Assembly (NCBI GenBank): GCA_963781665.1
Contig: CAWAGA010000002.1
Coordinates: 2,914,001 to 2,978,000, forward strand
Length of the DNA: 64,000 nucleotides
Direction of reading: 5' to 3'
Origin: JAJYIW01 sp963781665
GTDB taxonomy: Bacteria; Chloroflexota; Anaerolineae; Anaerolineales; Anaerolineaceae
Below the pieces are notes generated by a model. The model made no database searches, had not been told where the DNA came from, and saw nothing but the letters and a program-made list of their open reading frames with translations. The stretch's first letter is position 1, and the number at the start of each line of letters is the position of its first letter. Of the stretch, positions 25,848-34,439 are shown one piece after another. The position numbers and the translations under genes are program-made.

Positions 25848-26697
25848 TAAGTTCGGTTCCATTGGGATTGCCCTTGCTTGCGATACCACGAAATCAGTAA
25901 CTGCTCAACTGTATGGACTAAATCCGGATCCTCGCAATATTGAGAAAAGGTATAAACGCGGTCATAAAAATTGATCTCTTCTAAGGAAAAAACATTGAGG
26001 ATGATATTTTCTCTCACCAGAGCTTCGTTGATTTTCTCGAACACCATCAAATTGGTGTTCTTTTGCCCTGTCTCTTTGGTCCGGTGGTTCTGTAGATAGT
26101 TGTGAACCCGAGCGTGAAGATTGGATTTAAACCTACCGTGAACATAATCCTGGGCAAAAGAACCACAATAGTAAATTTCGGACTGGCTTCCCCAGGAATA
26201 ACAACCATATCGGAAATTTACGGCAGCAGCTGCCTGGGTTATTTCGGGATACAAACCATGTCTGCCTTTAGGAAGAATAGTTCCCTTAGGAATGGTAAAT
26301 ACTGGAGTCCAGACAGGATTATGGATGATCAAGGTTAAATCTGGAAGTGCTCTTATTGGCTGTGAGATTGCTGCTCTGATAAGAGGGGTTGTATCGACAC
26401 TTGGAAGAGTTTTTGGTTCGGCTTTGGCCTGAAGGGATGAGGAAGAGAATCGGCTGAAGCGTACCTGGCGTCGAGCAAAGTCAACATCTTCCACTCGCCA
26501 ACCTATTTTCTGCCAGCTCAATTTTTGTGGCTGATTAGGATGAACCTCATAAGACCACCAGGCCTGATATTGTGATGCTGAAGCTGGTAGAGATTTCTGA
26601 GGATCTCTTCAATATGCTGAAAAGTGATTGTCAGATTTAGGGTTTCAGAAGGTATTGCCTGTAAATACCATGCAAGTGGTTCGTATTTCCCGTTCAT
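25847..26697 (-). pseudogene. DUF7662 plus GIY-YIG-like nuclease protein, frameshifted
   Basis: The first frame starts MNGKYEPLAWYLQAIP after AAAAGAGGG and continues LTITFQHIEEILRN; a one-base shift near 26615 is needed to reach LPASASQYQAWWSYEVHP and SWQKIGWRVEDVDFARRQVR. Together these make a complete DUF7662-type domain (MGKYdpL...fdeIE.ilg..LP.sA....aWW...GW.V..vd). The C-terminal 150 residues have YGCYSWGSQSEIYYCGSFAQ and LHARVHNYLQNH, which resembles the GIY-YIG order (GxY...YxGxS...R) with a downstream Asn and Glu. I call the second domain a tentative GIY-YIG-like nuclease. It precedes and overlaps the PD-(D/E)XK gene, so the two may form a restriction module. Confidence 0.55.
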
Positions 26698-26932
26698 CAG
26701 ACCCTCTTTTCATTAGTCTTTGTGAAACAGAATGAGAAATTAATTTTGCTCCGAGAGGAGTTGCAATAACGGAGAACTCTGGGCCTTCGCTTTTAATAAC
26801 AAAGCCTTTTTAGAATGGCTGGAATTAATGGAAAGCTTTTACTTGATTTAGCAGTAAATTTTATTGAAAGGCAAAAAACTGGTTCCGAAAATATATTATT
26901 AATAATAGATCGGGGAAGGTAAATCATCCGAT
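26698..26932. other. Intergenic with hairpin after brxL
   Basis: 235 bases between the brxL stop and the DUF7662 gene. ATAGATCGG (26905) pairs with CCGATCTAT (ends 26936) over a 14-base loop at the brxL stop codon. It may be a partial terminator, so the nuclease genes downstream may have their own promoter here, but I see no clear hexamers. Confidence 0.35.
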
Positions 26933-27403
26933 CTATCCCGCTCCAATTGCTTTTAGTGCAGCTGATAAAGGATCAGAATAAAAAATAGGGTCAACTTTTT
27001 CTAGGAGATCTCCAGGCACTTCTAATACTTGTCGTTTGTTGCTGATTGGAATAAGGACTTTCTTAGCGCCATTATCAACAATCACTTGCAGAGGTTCGAC
27101 GAGTGATCGTAAAGGTAGAATTGATCCCTGAATTGTCATCTCACCTAAAACTACCAAGCCGCCAAGGGTTGGCTTATCTCTCAAAAGAGAATAAAGAGCT
27201 ATAAAGAAAGCCACTCCACCTTGAGATCCTTCTTTGGTTTGCATTAAGTCAACCATTTGGACGTGAAAATCATAACTATCCATGTCGCGCTCAATTCCTA
27301 GTCGATTTTTATTGGCGCGCATATAGTCGAAAGCAGTAATGATTGATTCCTTCATCGTTCTGTCTGGACTGCCTGTAATCCGTAATTTCCCCGCCCCACT
27401 CAT
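26933..27403 (-). CDS. brxL: BrxL C-terminal part (Lon-like protease domain)
   Basis: 156 residues of the Lon-like S16 domain that ends BrxL: SGAGKLRITG at the start, EGSQGGVAFFIALYSLL where Lon would have its catalytic Ser, and GGLVVLGEMTIQGSILPL before the Lys region (DNGAKKVLIP). The reading frame stays open upstream to about 27483 (LTPGCIYTASLTDNDLV), so this is not an independent gene but the out-of-frame end of the BrxL frame before it. One T missing from CCTTAACC at about 27479 explains the break. In BREX type I, BrxL is a hexameric DNA-binding AAA+ factor. Confidence 0.8.
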   Translation of the reverse strand: MSGAGKLRITGSPDRTMKESIITAFDYMRANKNRLGIERDMDSYDFHVQMVDLMQTKEGSQGGVAFFIALYSLLRDKPTLGGLVVLGEMTIQGSILPLRSLVEPLQVIVDNGAKKVLIPISNKRQVLEVPGDLLEKVDPIFYSDPLSAALKAIGAG

Positions 27404-27477
27404 CCTTGATACTTCAACACGAGTTAATGTAACTAAATCGTTGTCTGTTAATGACGCTGTATAGATACATCCGGGGG

Positions 27478-28953
27478 TTAAGGATCTTGGGAAATTAAAT
27501 TACGACCGCCTTCCTCAGGAACTCCGACAAAATACTCTCTCATCGATTCACTATCAATATAAGAAAAAGAGGTCTGATAATATTCGAAAGCCCCCATTTT
27601 TTTGAGTTGTTCTTTTACTCTTCTCCGACCCTCAAGAGCAATTTCCAGGTATTCCTGAGTTTCTTCTTTTGATGGATCTCCACCAGGATGTAAAAGCTTA
27701 ATAAGTCCTGATGCTGTTCTGCGGACTGCTTTTGCATCCCTTGTGTTTAGATCTGTACCCAGGGAGAAAAAACGATCAATTACATCTGTATAATTGCGAC
27801 GGCGCAATTCACGGAAGGCTTCGGCAAGATAATCAACAACGAAACCATAATGATCGGTCATGAATTCATTTCTCATTTTGGGCAATTCCCATCCTGGGAG
27901 ATAGTAATGAATTCGATCAATCAAAGCCATATCTTGCATTTCTTCAGGTAATGGTTGAAGTAAAGTGGATGTTTTCACTAATACATCAACCGGTTGATTC
28001 AAGTTACCTGCTAACACAATCGAGGCTTCTGCTACAATTTCTTCGCGTCCACGGCTAAAGCTGCCGCTTTCCATGTAGTCTTTTAGTATCTGAACAGCGG
28101 ATTTATCGTCGAAATTTATTCCTGCTACTTCATCAAACGCGACTACATCCCACATACCAACTAAACCGACTTTGCGTGTACTCATGTTATAAAAAAGATT
28201 CGGAACAGTGGTTTTGCCACCTGAAACGAGAATCGCATAGGGTGTTAGGTCCCTATACACATAACTTTTGCCAGTTCCACGTGGGCCTAATTCAATTAAA
28301 TTGTAATTTCGTTGAATCATTGGGATTAACCGAATAAGCATTAAAAGTTTTGTTCTTCTCTCAAATTGACTTGGTTCGAGGCCAATGGTTCGAACCAGTA
28401 AATCAAGCCATTCGTCGGTGGATAATTGAGACCTTCTTGCTATATAGTCATCAAGATTAAAGGAAGCAAGTTGAATTGGATTTAATTCAGTTACAAAGAA
28501 AGGTCTTACTTTACCAGACACTTCCTCGTCTTCGCGATATTCCAATTTCACCTGGGCCCAGACACCCCCTTCAAGCAACCGGTCGTATTTCCGGACAATC
28601 GTATCTGGAATATGCAAGAAATTATGGCCAAAATTCACCATTTCCGCCCAATATTTTGTGCCATCCAATCGAACGAGGACTTTGTCAATAAATGTCATCT
28701 CTCCTCGTTCTTTAACCCTTGATTGGGCTTTCATAGCTTCATCTGGACGAATAATGTTTTCCGAGATCGTACTATTAACTAATCGTAATCCTGCTTCAAT
28801 GGCAGTAGGATCATCTGTGGCACAATACTTTCCTAATAAGTATTCCAAAACATAAACAGGGACATTAGCCCCAACTTTTACTCTACGAACCAAGTCTTTT
28901 CGGACAACTCGCCCAGCGAAGATTGAAGTTGATTTTTGATCAAGAGTATCCAT
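27478..28953 (-). CDS. brxL: BrxL N-terminal part (AAA+ core)
   Basis: 491 residues. The N-terminal DNA-binding region is followed by an AAA+ ATPase core with Walker A LGPRGTGKSYVYR at about residue 225 and Walker B WDVVAFDEVAG at about 275, then LAGNLNQPVDV (sensor 1). This is BrxL of type I BREX, usually about 680 residues; here it stops after GGRNLISQDP and the protease-like domain follows in another frame. AGGAGG lies 8 bases before the ATG, and it directly follows pglZ. In known systems BrxL is needed for defence but not always for methylation. Confidence 0.88.
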   Translation of the reverse strand: MDTLDQKSTSIFAGRVVRKDLVRRVKVGANVPVYVLEYLLGKYCATDDPTAIEAGLRLVNSTISENIIRPDEAMKAQSRVKERGEMTFIDKVLVRLDGTKYWAEMVNFGHNFLHIPDTIVRKYDRLLEGGVWAQVKLEYREDEEVSGKVRPFFVTELNPIQLASFNLDDYIARRSQLSTDEWLDLLVRTIGLEPSQFERRTKLLMLIRLIPMIQRNYNLIELGPRGTGKSYVYRDLTPYAILVSGGKTTVPNLFYNMSTRKVGLVGMWDVVAFDEVAGINFDDKSAVQILKDYMESGSFSRGREEIVAEASIVLAGNLNQPVDVLVKTSTLLQPLPEEMQDMALIDRIHYYLPGWELPKMRNEFMTDHYGFVVDYLAEAFRELRRRNYTDVIDRFFSLGTDLNTRDAKAVRRTASGLIKLLHPGGDPSKEETQEYLEIALEGRRRVKEQLKKMGAFEYYQTSFSYIDSESMREYFVGVPEEGGRNLISQDP

Positions 28954-28965
28954 TCGTAAAACCTC

Positions 28966-31605
28966 CTAAAGGGCGATTGCAATGGAGATATTTTTAACTT
29001 GCGACAGGGCAAGCCCTGTTTCTGAATTTATAAGATCGAGATCTAAGCTCGTTGTTCCAACCGGTAAATCATCTATAAACAAAGTCACCGTATTAGGAAC
29101 TAAAGTTGTTGATCCTTCTTCAAACTTCATTTTTATATCTTTTGTTGTCTCATCAAACCCGTAGGTAGACGCAACTGGCGTTGAAAGTACACGATTCCCT
29201 GATTTTAGTTCTACTCGGATTCTGGGTGGTATCGCTATAAGTTCAGTCGCATTTCCATTAATAGTAACCGAGAAGAATCTTGTAGATATTTGTTTGCTAC
29301 CAAGAGTTGTTTTCCATTGAAAAGCGGGTTCTTTTGTAGACAACGAGTAATTTTTTCCTGGTCGAATAGAAAGTATGGGAATCATTATTTCTTGAAGGGA
29401 TAAACCACCATGATAATATTGTGTAGATCCACCCGCCGCCTTAAAACATCCCAATCCAATAGGGGTTACGAGCTCTAAGTCACCCCCAATGCCAAATGCA
29501 GATATCGGCTTTCGCAAGCAAGTTGGTACAACAGCTCCTCCGCGTCCAATCCAGACACGCCGGTGAAGGTCAACGGTTTCTCCACCAGGAGGATCCATCG
29601 GTGTACCCACCATAAGATTATCACCAGCAATAAAACCGTGATCGGATGAAACGATTATCGTTTGGAAATTAACATTCAGCAAATTACGGATGCACCGGCG
29701 TAATTGGTTAAACACATCATCATGCAAGCGTCTCGCAATTTCTGGCTGGCTTTCCCATAATCCATCAATTTCATCCGTTGCAGTTATGACGGCCAGCTTT
29801 GCATTGGCAAGGGAGTTGATGACCTTTTTATCCTTAAGTGGCGCAATTTGGTTAAGCTCCAATACAATGCTCTGTGGGTAGTTGGTTTCTATATATTTCA
29901 CGCGGTCTGGCCGGCCCTTGAGCATTGTTTTCAAAATCACAACACCCAATTTCCCTACTCCGGCAGGCGCAAATGATATTCCCTTTTCTGCATCTGGCAT
30001 AAGTGCTGCCATTCCCACTTCTGTGACAGTGGGTACCGTAGCTAAGGCTGGTATTACCTGACAATCCCAATCTGTTTGGATTTGTTCGAATAAATCTAAA
30101 GCCATCTCATATCGAAATGAGTTGACCAGAATATATGCGATTTTTCCACTTTCCAATGGCGGTTGAACAAAATCGTGGAAAATATTGGTTTGTTGCACAA
30201 TTTCTGGAAGATGGAAACTCGCTTTTTCATAACCTCGAATAAATCGTTCCGTCAAAGCATGAACGACATCAACATAAATTGATCGAGCTGACGCCAGGAG
30301 TTTTTGAAGTGAATCATGTTGCTCAGTCTCGAAATCAAAACTGTGTTCATCCCTTTCCATTCTTCTAAATGTTGTATCTAATTTACACCAAGGAGATTGC
30401 CCATCACTGGCATGAATTTGATATCCAGAATAATTTTTGACCAATTGGGATGCTGACCATTCTTGTTTCAGGGCAGCCTTAATGGAGTTGGATTGAACGA
30501 GGACTTGACCAGCTTCTACGATCATTTGCCAATGTAATTTCAAGGTCGGGATTTGGTTCGGCCAGAATCCGTTCTGCCGCTTTCTAGCAATTTCAACCAA
30601 ATCTTGAACCGGTTTTTCTATAAGTACTTTTTCGACCAAAGACTGAAGAATGTCTTCGATTCCAGCAAAAGTATCTGCATGATCCAACATTTCGATTGAC
30701 CAGACGTGTTTTGATAGGTCAATCTCCGGTTCAAATTTATTAGCTACTTCTATGTAACTGGCGGTGTAATCATTTCTGAGACGCCATTCTCTAGTAAGGC
30801 GAAGCACCGTATCATCCGCAGTCTTGCTTTTCGGACCTTTGAAAGTACTGAGAGATGCAGGTAACGATTTACCCAAATGACTCGCAAACTCTGCTATTAA
30901 TAAATATCTGGCTAAGGAATCGCGGACTTTACCGAGGTCAATGTACCCATCTTTTTGGGTATCCTTTTCACCAAGCTGTATTTCTAGTTCATTCTTAAGC
31001 AAAGCGATTAATGTTGTACCCGCGTTTTTCGTCTTAATGTCTTCATCAAAATTCTTCGAAGCAAGGAATTGAAGGCAAATGTCTTCAATATTTTCACTTT
31101 TAAATATAAGAGCCAAAGCTCCGATGTGAATTTCCTTGTGCCGGCTAGCAATTTCATCCAGTTCTGCAAGTGATAACTGCCCGTTTTCAACCTCAGCAAT
31201 TACTTTTGCAAGATTGTTGGCAGGCAAAATGCCACTTAAGGCTTGCCTGGCCACCATAGCCAAGCGGGTGTTATGTTCCACTGGCTGTTGACCTGGCTGA
31301 ATAGTTACACCGGATGTAGTAAATTCAACCAAAGCGTGATGGGAAAGTTCTTCCGATGTAGGCACGTAAATTAACAGTTGGGGAGGTTCAAACACTCCCC
31401 AAACCTCTTCAAGTTGACGACGCAATGCCATAAAACCTTGCAGCGGATTGTATGAGAATAATTGAACGTTTGGGAAATTCTCGGCTTGAGCGACTGATAG
31501 ATACTGCTTATCCGGATCAAACCAGACCACAATATGGTGATCCTTCAAATGTTGGTGAATATTTTGGATCAGGTATTGGGTGACAAGATTAGTTGTATTG
31601 CTCAT
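28966..31605 (-). CDS. pglZ: BREX PglZ (alkaline-phosphatase-superfamily protein)
   Basis: From the ATG at 31605 (MSNTTNLVTQ) the protein has 879 residues; GAAGAGGAG precedes this start, so I prefer it to the TTG-type extension that overlaps the upstream gene. An alpha-helical N-terminal half is followed by the PglZ domain: AYILVNSFRYEMALDLFEQI, the metal-ligand segment TIIVSSDHGFIAGDN and YYHGGLSLQEIMIP near the end. PglZ is the BREX hallmark with a phosphatase-like fold and is needed for PglX-dependent methylation. It lies 12 bases before brxL and is intact, unlike brxC, pglX-N and brxL. Confidence 0.92.
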   Translation of the reverse strand: MSNTTNLVTQYLIQNIHQHLKDHHIVVWFDPDKQYLSVAQAENFPNVQLFSYNPLQGFMALRRQLEEVWGVFEPPQLLIYVPTSEELSHHALVEFTTSGVTIQPGQQPVEHNTRLAMVARQALSGILPANNLAKVIAEVENGQLSLAELDEIASRHKEIHIGALALIFKSENIEDICLQFLASKNFDEDIKTKNAGTTLIALLKNELEIQLGEKDTQKDGYIDLGKVRDSLARYLLIAEFASHLGKSLPASLSTFKGPKSKTADDTVLRLTREWRLRNDYTASYIEVANKFEPEIDLSKHVWSIEMLDHADTFAGIEDILQSLVEKVLIEKPVQDLVEIARKRQNGFWPNQIPTLKLHWQMIVEAGQVLVQSNSIKAALKQEWSASQLVKNYSGYQIHASDGQSPWCKLDTTFRRMERDEHSFDFETEQHDSLQKLLASARSIYVDVVHALTERFIRGYEKASFHLPEIVQQTNIFHDFVQPPLESGKIAYILVNSFRYEMALDLFEQIQTDWDCQVIPALATVPTVTEVGMAALMPDAEKGISFAPAGVGKLGVVILKTMLKGRPDRVKYIETNYPQSIVLELNQIAPLKDKKVINSLANAKLAVITATDEIDGLWESQPEIARRLHDDVFNQLRRCIRNLLNVNFQTIIVSSDHGFIAGDNLMVGTPMDPPGGETVDLHRRVWIGRGGAVVPTCLRKPISAFGIGGDLELVTPIGLGCFKAAGGSTQYYHGGLSLQEIMIPILSIRPGKNYSLSTKEPAFQWKTTLGSKQISTRFFSVTINGNATELIAIPPRIRVELKSGNRVLSTPVASTYGFDETTKDIKMKFEEGSTTLVPNTVTLFIDDLPVGTTSLDLDLINSETGLALSQVKNISIAIAL

Positions 31606-31627
31606 GCGCTCCTCTTCTGTTTTGCAA

Positions 31628-32566
31628 TTATCCTTGATACCATTCTTCATGCCCGTGCGCGATAGCATAAGACTTGTTCTTCTGGCAAGCTTTCTTCACC
31701 CGATCCGGCCAATACTTCATGGCAATGCGGCTCCAATCATATTTCCCGGCAGACAGCTCACCCCAATACTTCTTTGGTTCACTTTTCCACAACGGGATCA
31801 CGCTCCACAATGGAGCCATACGCAGGATTACCCCATCATCGATCCAATCCGTTTCCGGTTCGTAACCGCCTCGAGTAATGGCATCCAGGTCTTTGGCAAA
31901 CTGAGCCAATTCCTCAGCCAATTGGCGCAGCTCGTCCATTTCTTTCTCGATGGGCTTGCGGGCTGCTCCTTGGGCGGTCAGCACTTTTTTACCGACTTCC
32001 TCCAGGCGCAGCTGCACAGCGCGCCGCTTGGTGGGCATGTAGGGTTCCTGCTGCAGGGCGTAGAAGGTATTGCTATCAATTTTTTCGTGGAAAAGCACGA
32101 AGCCATAGGAGCGCTTTGCCGACTGGATCGGCCAGTAGACCGGGCGTTTGCGGTACTGCTTGATGTGATGTTGGGTGAAGAAATCTTTCTCCAGGAACTT
32201 GCGCAGGTCGCCCCCAGCAGCCTGCTGGATGACTTCCTGGGCTTGGGCCTGTCCGAGCATCAATTCCATTGCCTTACTTACCAGGGTGGGCAAGTCGCGG
32301 GAGTGGTTGGGGTCAAAAACGGCGATGCCGTCAGGAACGACCAACTTCTGCAGGGCAGCCTCCACCTGGCGGGAGAAGACATGCCGCCCGCCTTGGTCGT
32401 CGATGTAAGCGAACTGGGAAGGTTCGCCTACCATTTCGTTGAATTCTTCTTCTGTGGGTTCAGGTACCGAACCGATGGCAAAATCCGACCAGCGGTAGAT
32501 GGCGGAGCCGAGACTACCGGCAGATCCTGGCTGGAAGTGACAAAGGATAATACCAACTGCGTAGGA
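31628..32566 (-). repeat. 3' half of PglX-C module, direct repeat 2
   Basis: This segment and 39128-40103 encode nearly identical protein and match at most bases by eye, in the same orientation about 7.5 kb apart, with brxC, HEPN and nuclease genes between. Recombination between them would delete that interval or swap recognition modules. Confidence 0.75.
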
Positions 32567-33580
32567 AAGCCATGATAAAGCCAGGTTTCCACTGTTCCCT
32601 ACCGCAGCATCATCTTCCTCATCATCTGTTTTCCCACTTTCAATTTCATCTACCACACCAAGTCTACCAATGAGTTCGCCTTCGATAACCTTGCGGTCCT
32701 TTGTGCTGATTTCAAACAGATCAAATATGAGATCATTAATTTCAGTTTCCAATTCCGATAAATGTTTACTGAAGACCTGCACACTTGATGTGCCAATTTG
32801 CCAATTTGATGGAGTAATATAATCAAAAGTGGTCTCGTTACCCATTTCCAGTGATTTGCTTAGCCATATTCTCATATTGGTAAGGCTTGTCAACTTTTCT
32901 TGAATAGAACTATTAAAATTTGGCCAAGGTAAAAGGCTAAGATGACCGGTTTCAAACCCGATTGAAGGACTAATTAGTGATAACAAATAAGAGATGAATG
33001 TTGAGTTAAGAATTGATAAAGCCAGGGTTATTGATTGATTCGATTTAAGATAGATTGCTGGGCCTTTATGCGTAATAATCCATCCTGGAGGCATTACTCT
33101 AAAACCAGCTCCCTTAGAGCTGATTAGACTCCAGGTTATACCTTCCTTAAAATAATAACCTGTTGATTTTATAATCCTTGACCATCCCGAATTCCCATAT
33201 AATGGATCAGCCCAAGCTTTTACCTCAAATCCATCTTTCCAGTAATTGATGATTTGCTCTTGATTACCATACCATTTCTTAAAACTCCCGCCTTTCATGC
33301 AAGGAAACCATTTATTTTGTGAATTTTTTGTATCTGCTTGATTCCTTAATGAAAAATCAATTGATTCTTTTCCGATTTCCCACCAGAGTCGTAGGAAGCG
33401 CATATTATCTGCTGTCGCCAACCCTTGTTTTGGTTCAGCGAAATCTGATAACGATTTGAATTTCGAAAATATCTGATGTATATTTTTGCTGACCCAATAC
33501 ACCCAAGGATTGCCAGGAATCGCTCCAAAATCACCCTGGCGCAATCGGTATACTTGGCTTGGTAGCTTAATATCGCTCAT
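31628..33580 (-). CDS. Stand-alone PglX C-terminal (target-recognition) module, copy 2
   Basis: 650 residues matching only the C-terminal half of PglX. It begins MSDIKLPSQVYRLRQGDFGA-IPGNPWVYWV, the point where normal PglX passes from the methyltransferase to the target-recognition domain. Residues about 60-300 form a unique recognition region (SIGFETGHLSLLPWPNF, as in HsdS-like 'P.P' boundaries). From about residue 340 to the end it is nearly the same as the module at 39128-41047 (FEIGSVPEPTEEEF-type, HIKQYRKRPVYWPIQ, KNKSYAIAHGHEEWYQG). No methyltransferase motifs (FxGxG, NPPY) are present. It has its own ATG, with a weak GAG site, 38 bases after the HEPN gene. It could act as a specificity subunit with the separate PglX N-terminal protein or be the remnant of a second pglX. 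Confidence 0.75.
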   Translation of the reverse strand: MSDIKLPSQVYRLRQGDFGAIPGNPWVYWVSKNIHQIFSKFKSLSDFAEPKQGLATADNMRFLRLWWEIGKESIDFSLRNQADTKNSQNKWFPCMKGGSFKKWYGNQEQIINYWKDGFEVKAWADPLYGNSGWSRIIKSTGYYFKEGITWSLISSKGAGFRVMPPGWIITHKGPAIYLKSNQSITLALSILNSTFISYLLSLISPSIGFETGHLSLLPWPNFNSSIQEKLTSLTNMRIWLSKSLEMGNETTFDYITPSNWQIGTSSVQVFSKHLSELETEINDLIFDLFEISTKDRKVIEGELIGRLGVVDEIESGKTDDEEDDAAVGNSGNLALSWLSYAVGIILCHFQPGSAGSLGSAIYRWSDFAIGSVPEPTEEEFNEMVGEPSQFAYIDDQGGRHVFSRQVEAALQKLVVPDGIAVFDPNHSRDLPTLVSKAMELMLGQAQAQEVIQQAAGGDLRKFLEKDFFTQHHIKQYRKRPVYWPIQSAKRSYGFVLFHEKIDSNTFYALQQEPYMPTKRRAVQLRLEEVGKKVLTAQGAARKPIEKEMDELRQLAEELAQFAKDLDAITRGGYEPETDWIDDGVILRMAPLWSVIPLWKSEPKKYWGELSAGKYDWSRIAMKYWPDRVKKACQKNKSYAIAHGHEEWYQG

Positions 33581-33618
33581 TGCTCAGCTCAACTATCCAT
33601 AATGGCACACTGACAAGG

Positions 33619-34434
33619 CTAACGGGCATTGATCATTGCCTGCAATTCATGCATCCGTTCCACGACGATTTCATCCAGAGCCAGGCAAACATGTTCCACA
33701 GTATTGACTGATTGTTTTGCCCAGGAGTAACTAATCTCTTGTGGATTTCCATCTGGATTTTCTTTACTGCGATCGCCACGATGTACGATACCATTACGAC
33801 GTTCCGCAATCTCATCGATCGTTAAGCCCATTTCCTTTTTATCCCTATTCAAACGATCTGCTATTTGATCCCATGGGCGATGTAAGTTCAACAAGCGCCC
33901 GGTTACATGCACACCTTTCTTAGAACTTAAGTAACTGAAGTTTATATAACCCAAGACTTTATTCGCTATATATTCCACTGCATTGGGATCATCCAATAAA
34001 CGTAAAGTCTCATCCAGAGTGAAATTTAGCTCTTTAAGGTTAAAAAACTCCATTACCCCGCTATCCTCCTTAGGAACAAAATCCCTGCCTACAGCTCTAA
34101 TGACAAGGGGTAGGTTTACACGCAACAAAGCTGGCAGGTAGGTATCAAGTCCAGTACAAGCAGCAACCACGGATTGCCTTAATAAGTGGAAAAGGGTTGC
34201 TCGACGAAGTGTGGCTCTTGGCAATTCGGCACCCTGGCGCACCAAGCCGAGGAAGATTTCATTATAGACAAGCAATAATTCTTCCTCTGCGTTCGCCTGA
34301 ACAATTTCTCTTAATTTAGTAACCATATCTCCATCGGAGATAACATTATCATTGGTATCCAATAAGGAATACACTTGCAGCATCAGGTTCGCCGGCCGGA
34401 TATTATCTTTGAAAGTCTGAATAGGACTGGCCAT
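33619..34434 (-). CDS. HEPN-domain protein embedded in the BREX operon
   Basis: 271 residues, mostly alpha-helical. Near the C-terminus is RRNGIVHRGDRS, an R-x4-H motif (R213 to H218) followed by a helix, as in the active site of HEPN RNases of the RiboL-PSP/MAE_28990 type. HEPN proteins often act as abortive-infection RNases. GGAGTAACC before the ATG fits, and it starts 6 bases after the brxC stop, so it is co-translated with brxC. This is not a core BREX gene; I infer that it is a backup toxin guarded by or guarding the BREX system. Confidence 0.7.
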   Translation of the reverse strand: MASPIQTFKDNIRPANLMLQVYSLLDTNDNVISDGDMVTKLREIVQANAEEELLLVYNEIFLGLVRQGAELPRATLRRATLFHLLRQSVVAACTGLDTYLPALLRVNLPLVIRAVGRDFVPKEDSGVMEFFNLKELNFTLDETLRLLDDPNAVEYIANKVLGYINFSYLSSKKGVHVTGRLLNLHRPWDQIADRLNRDKKEMGLTIDEIAERRNGIVHRGDRSKENPDGNPQEISYSWAKQSVNTVEHVCLALDEIVVERMHELQAMINAR

Positions 34435-34439
34435 AATGG

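Noticed and set aside
31580..32575. 331-codon plus-strand frame
   Set aside because: It is the antisense of the PglX-C copy 2 3' half; the minus-strand protein matches PglX while this frame matches nothing and lacks a ribosome-binding site.
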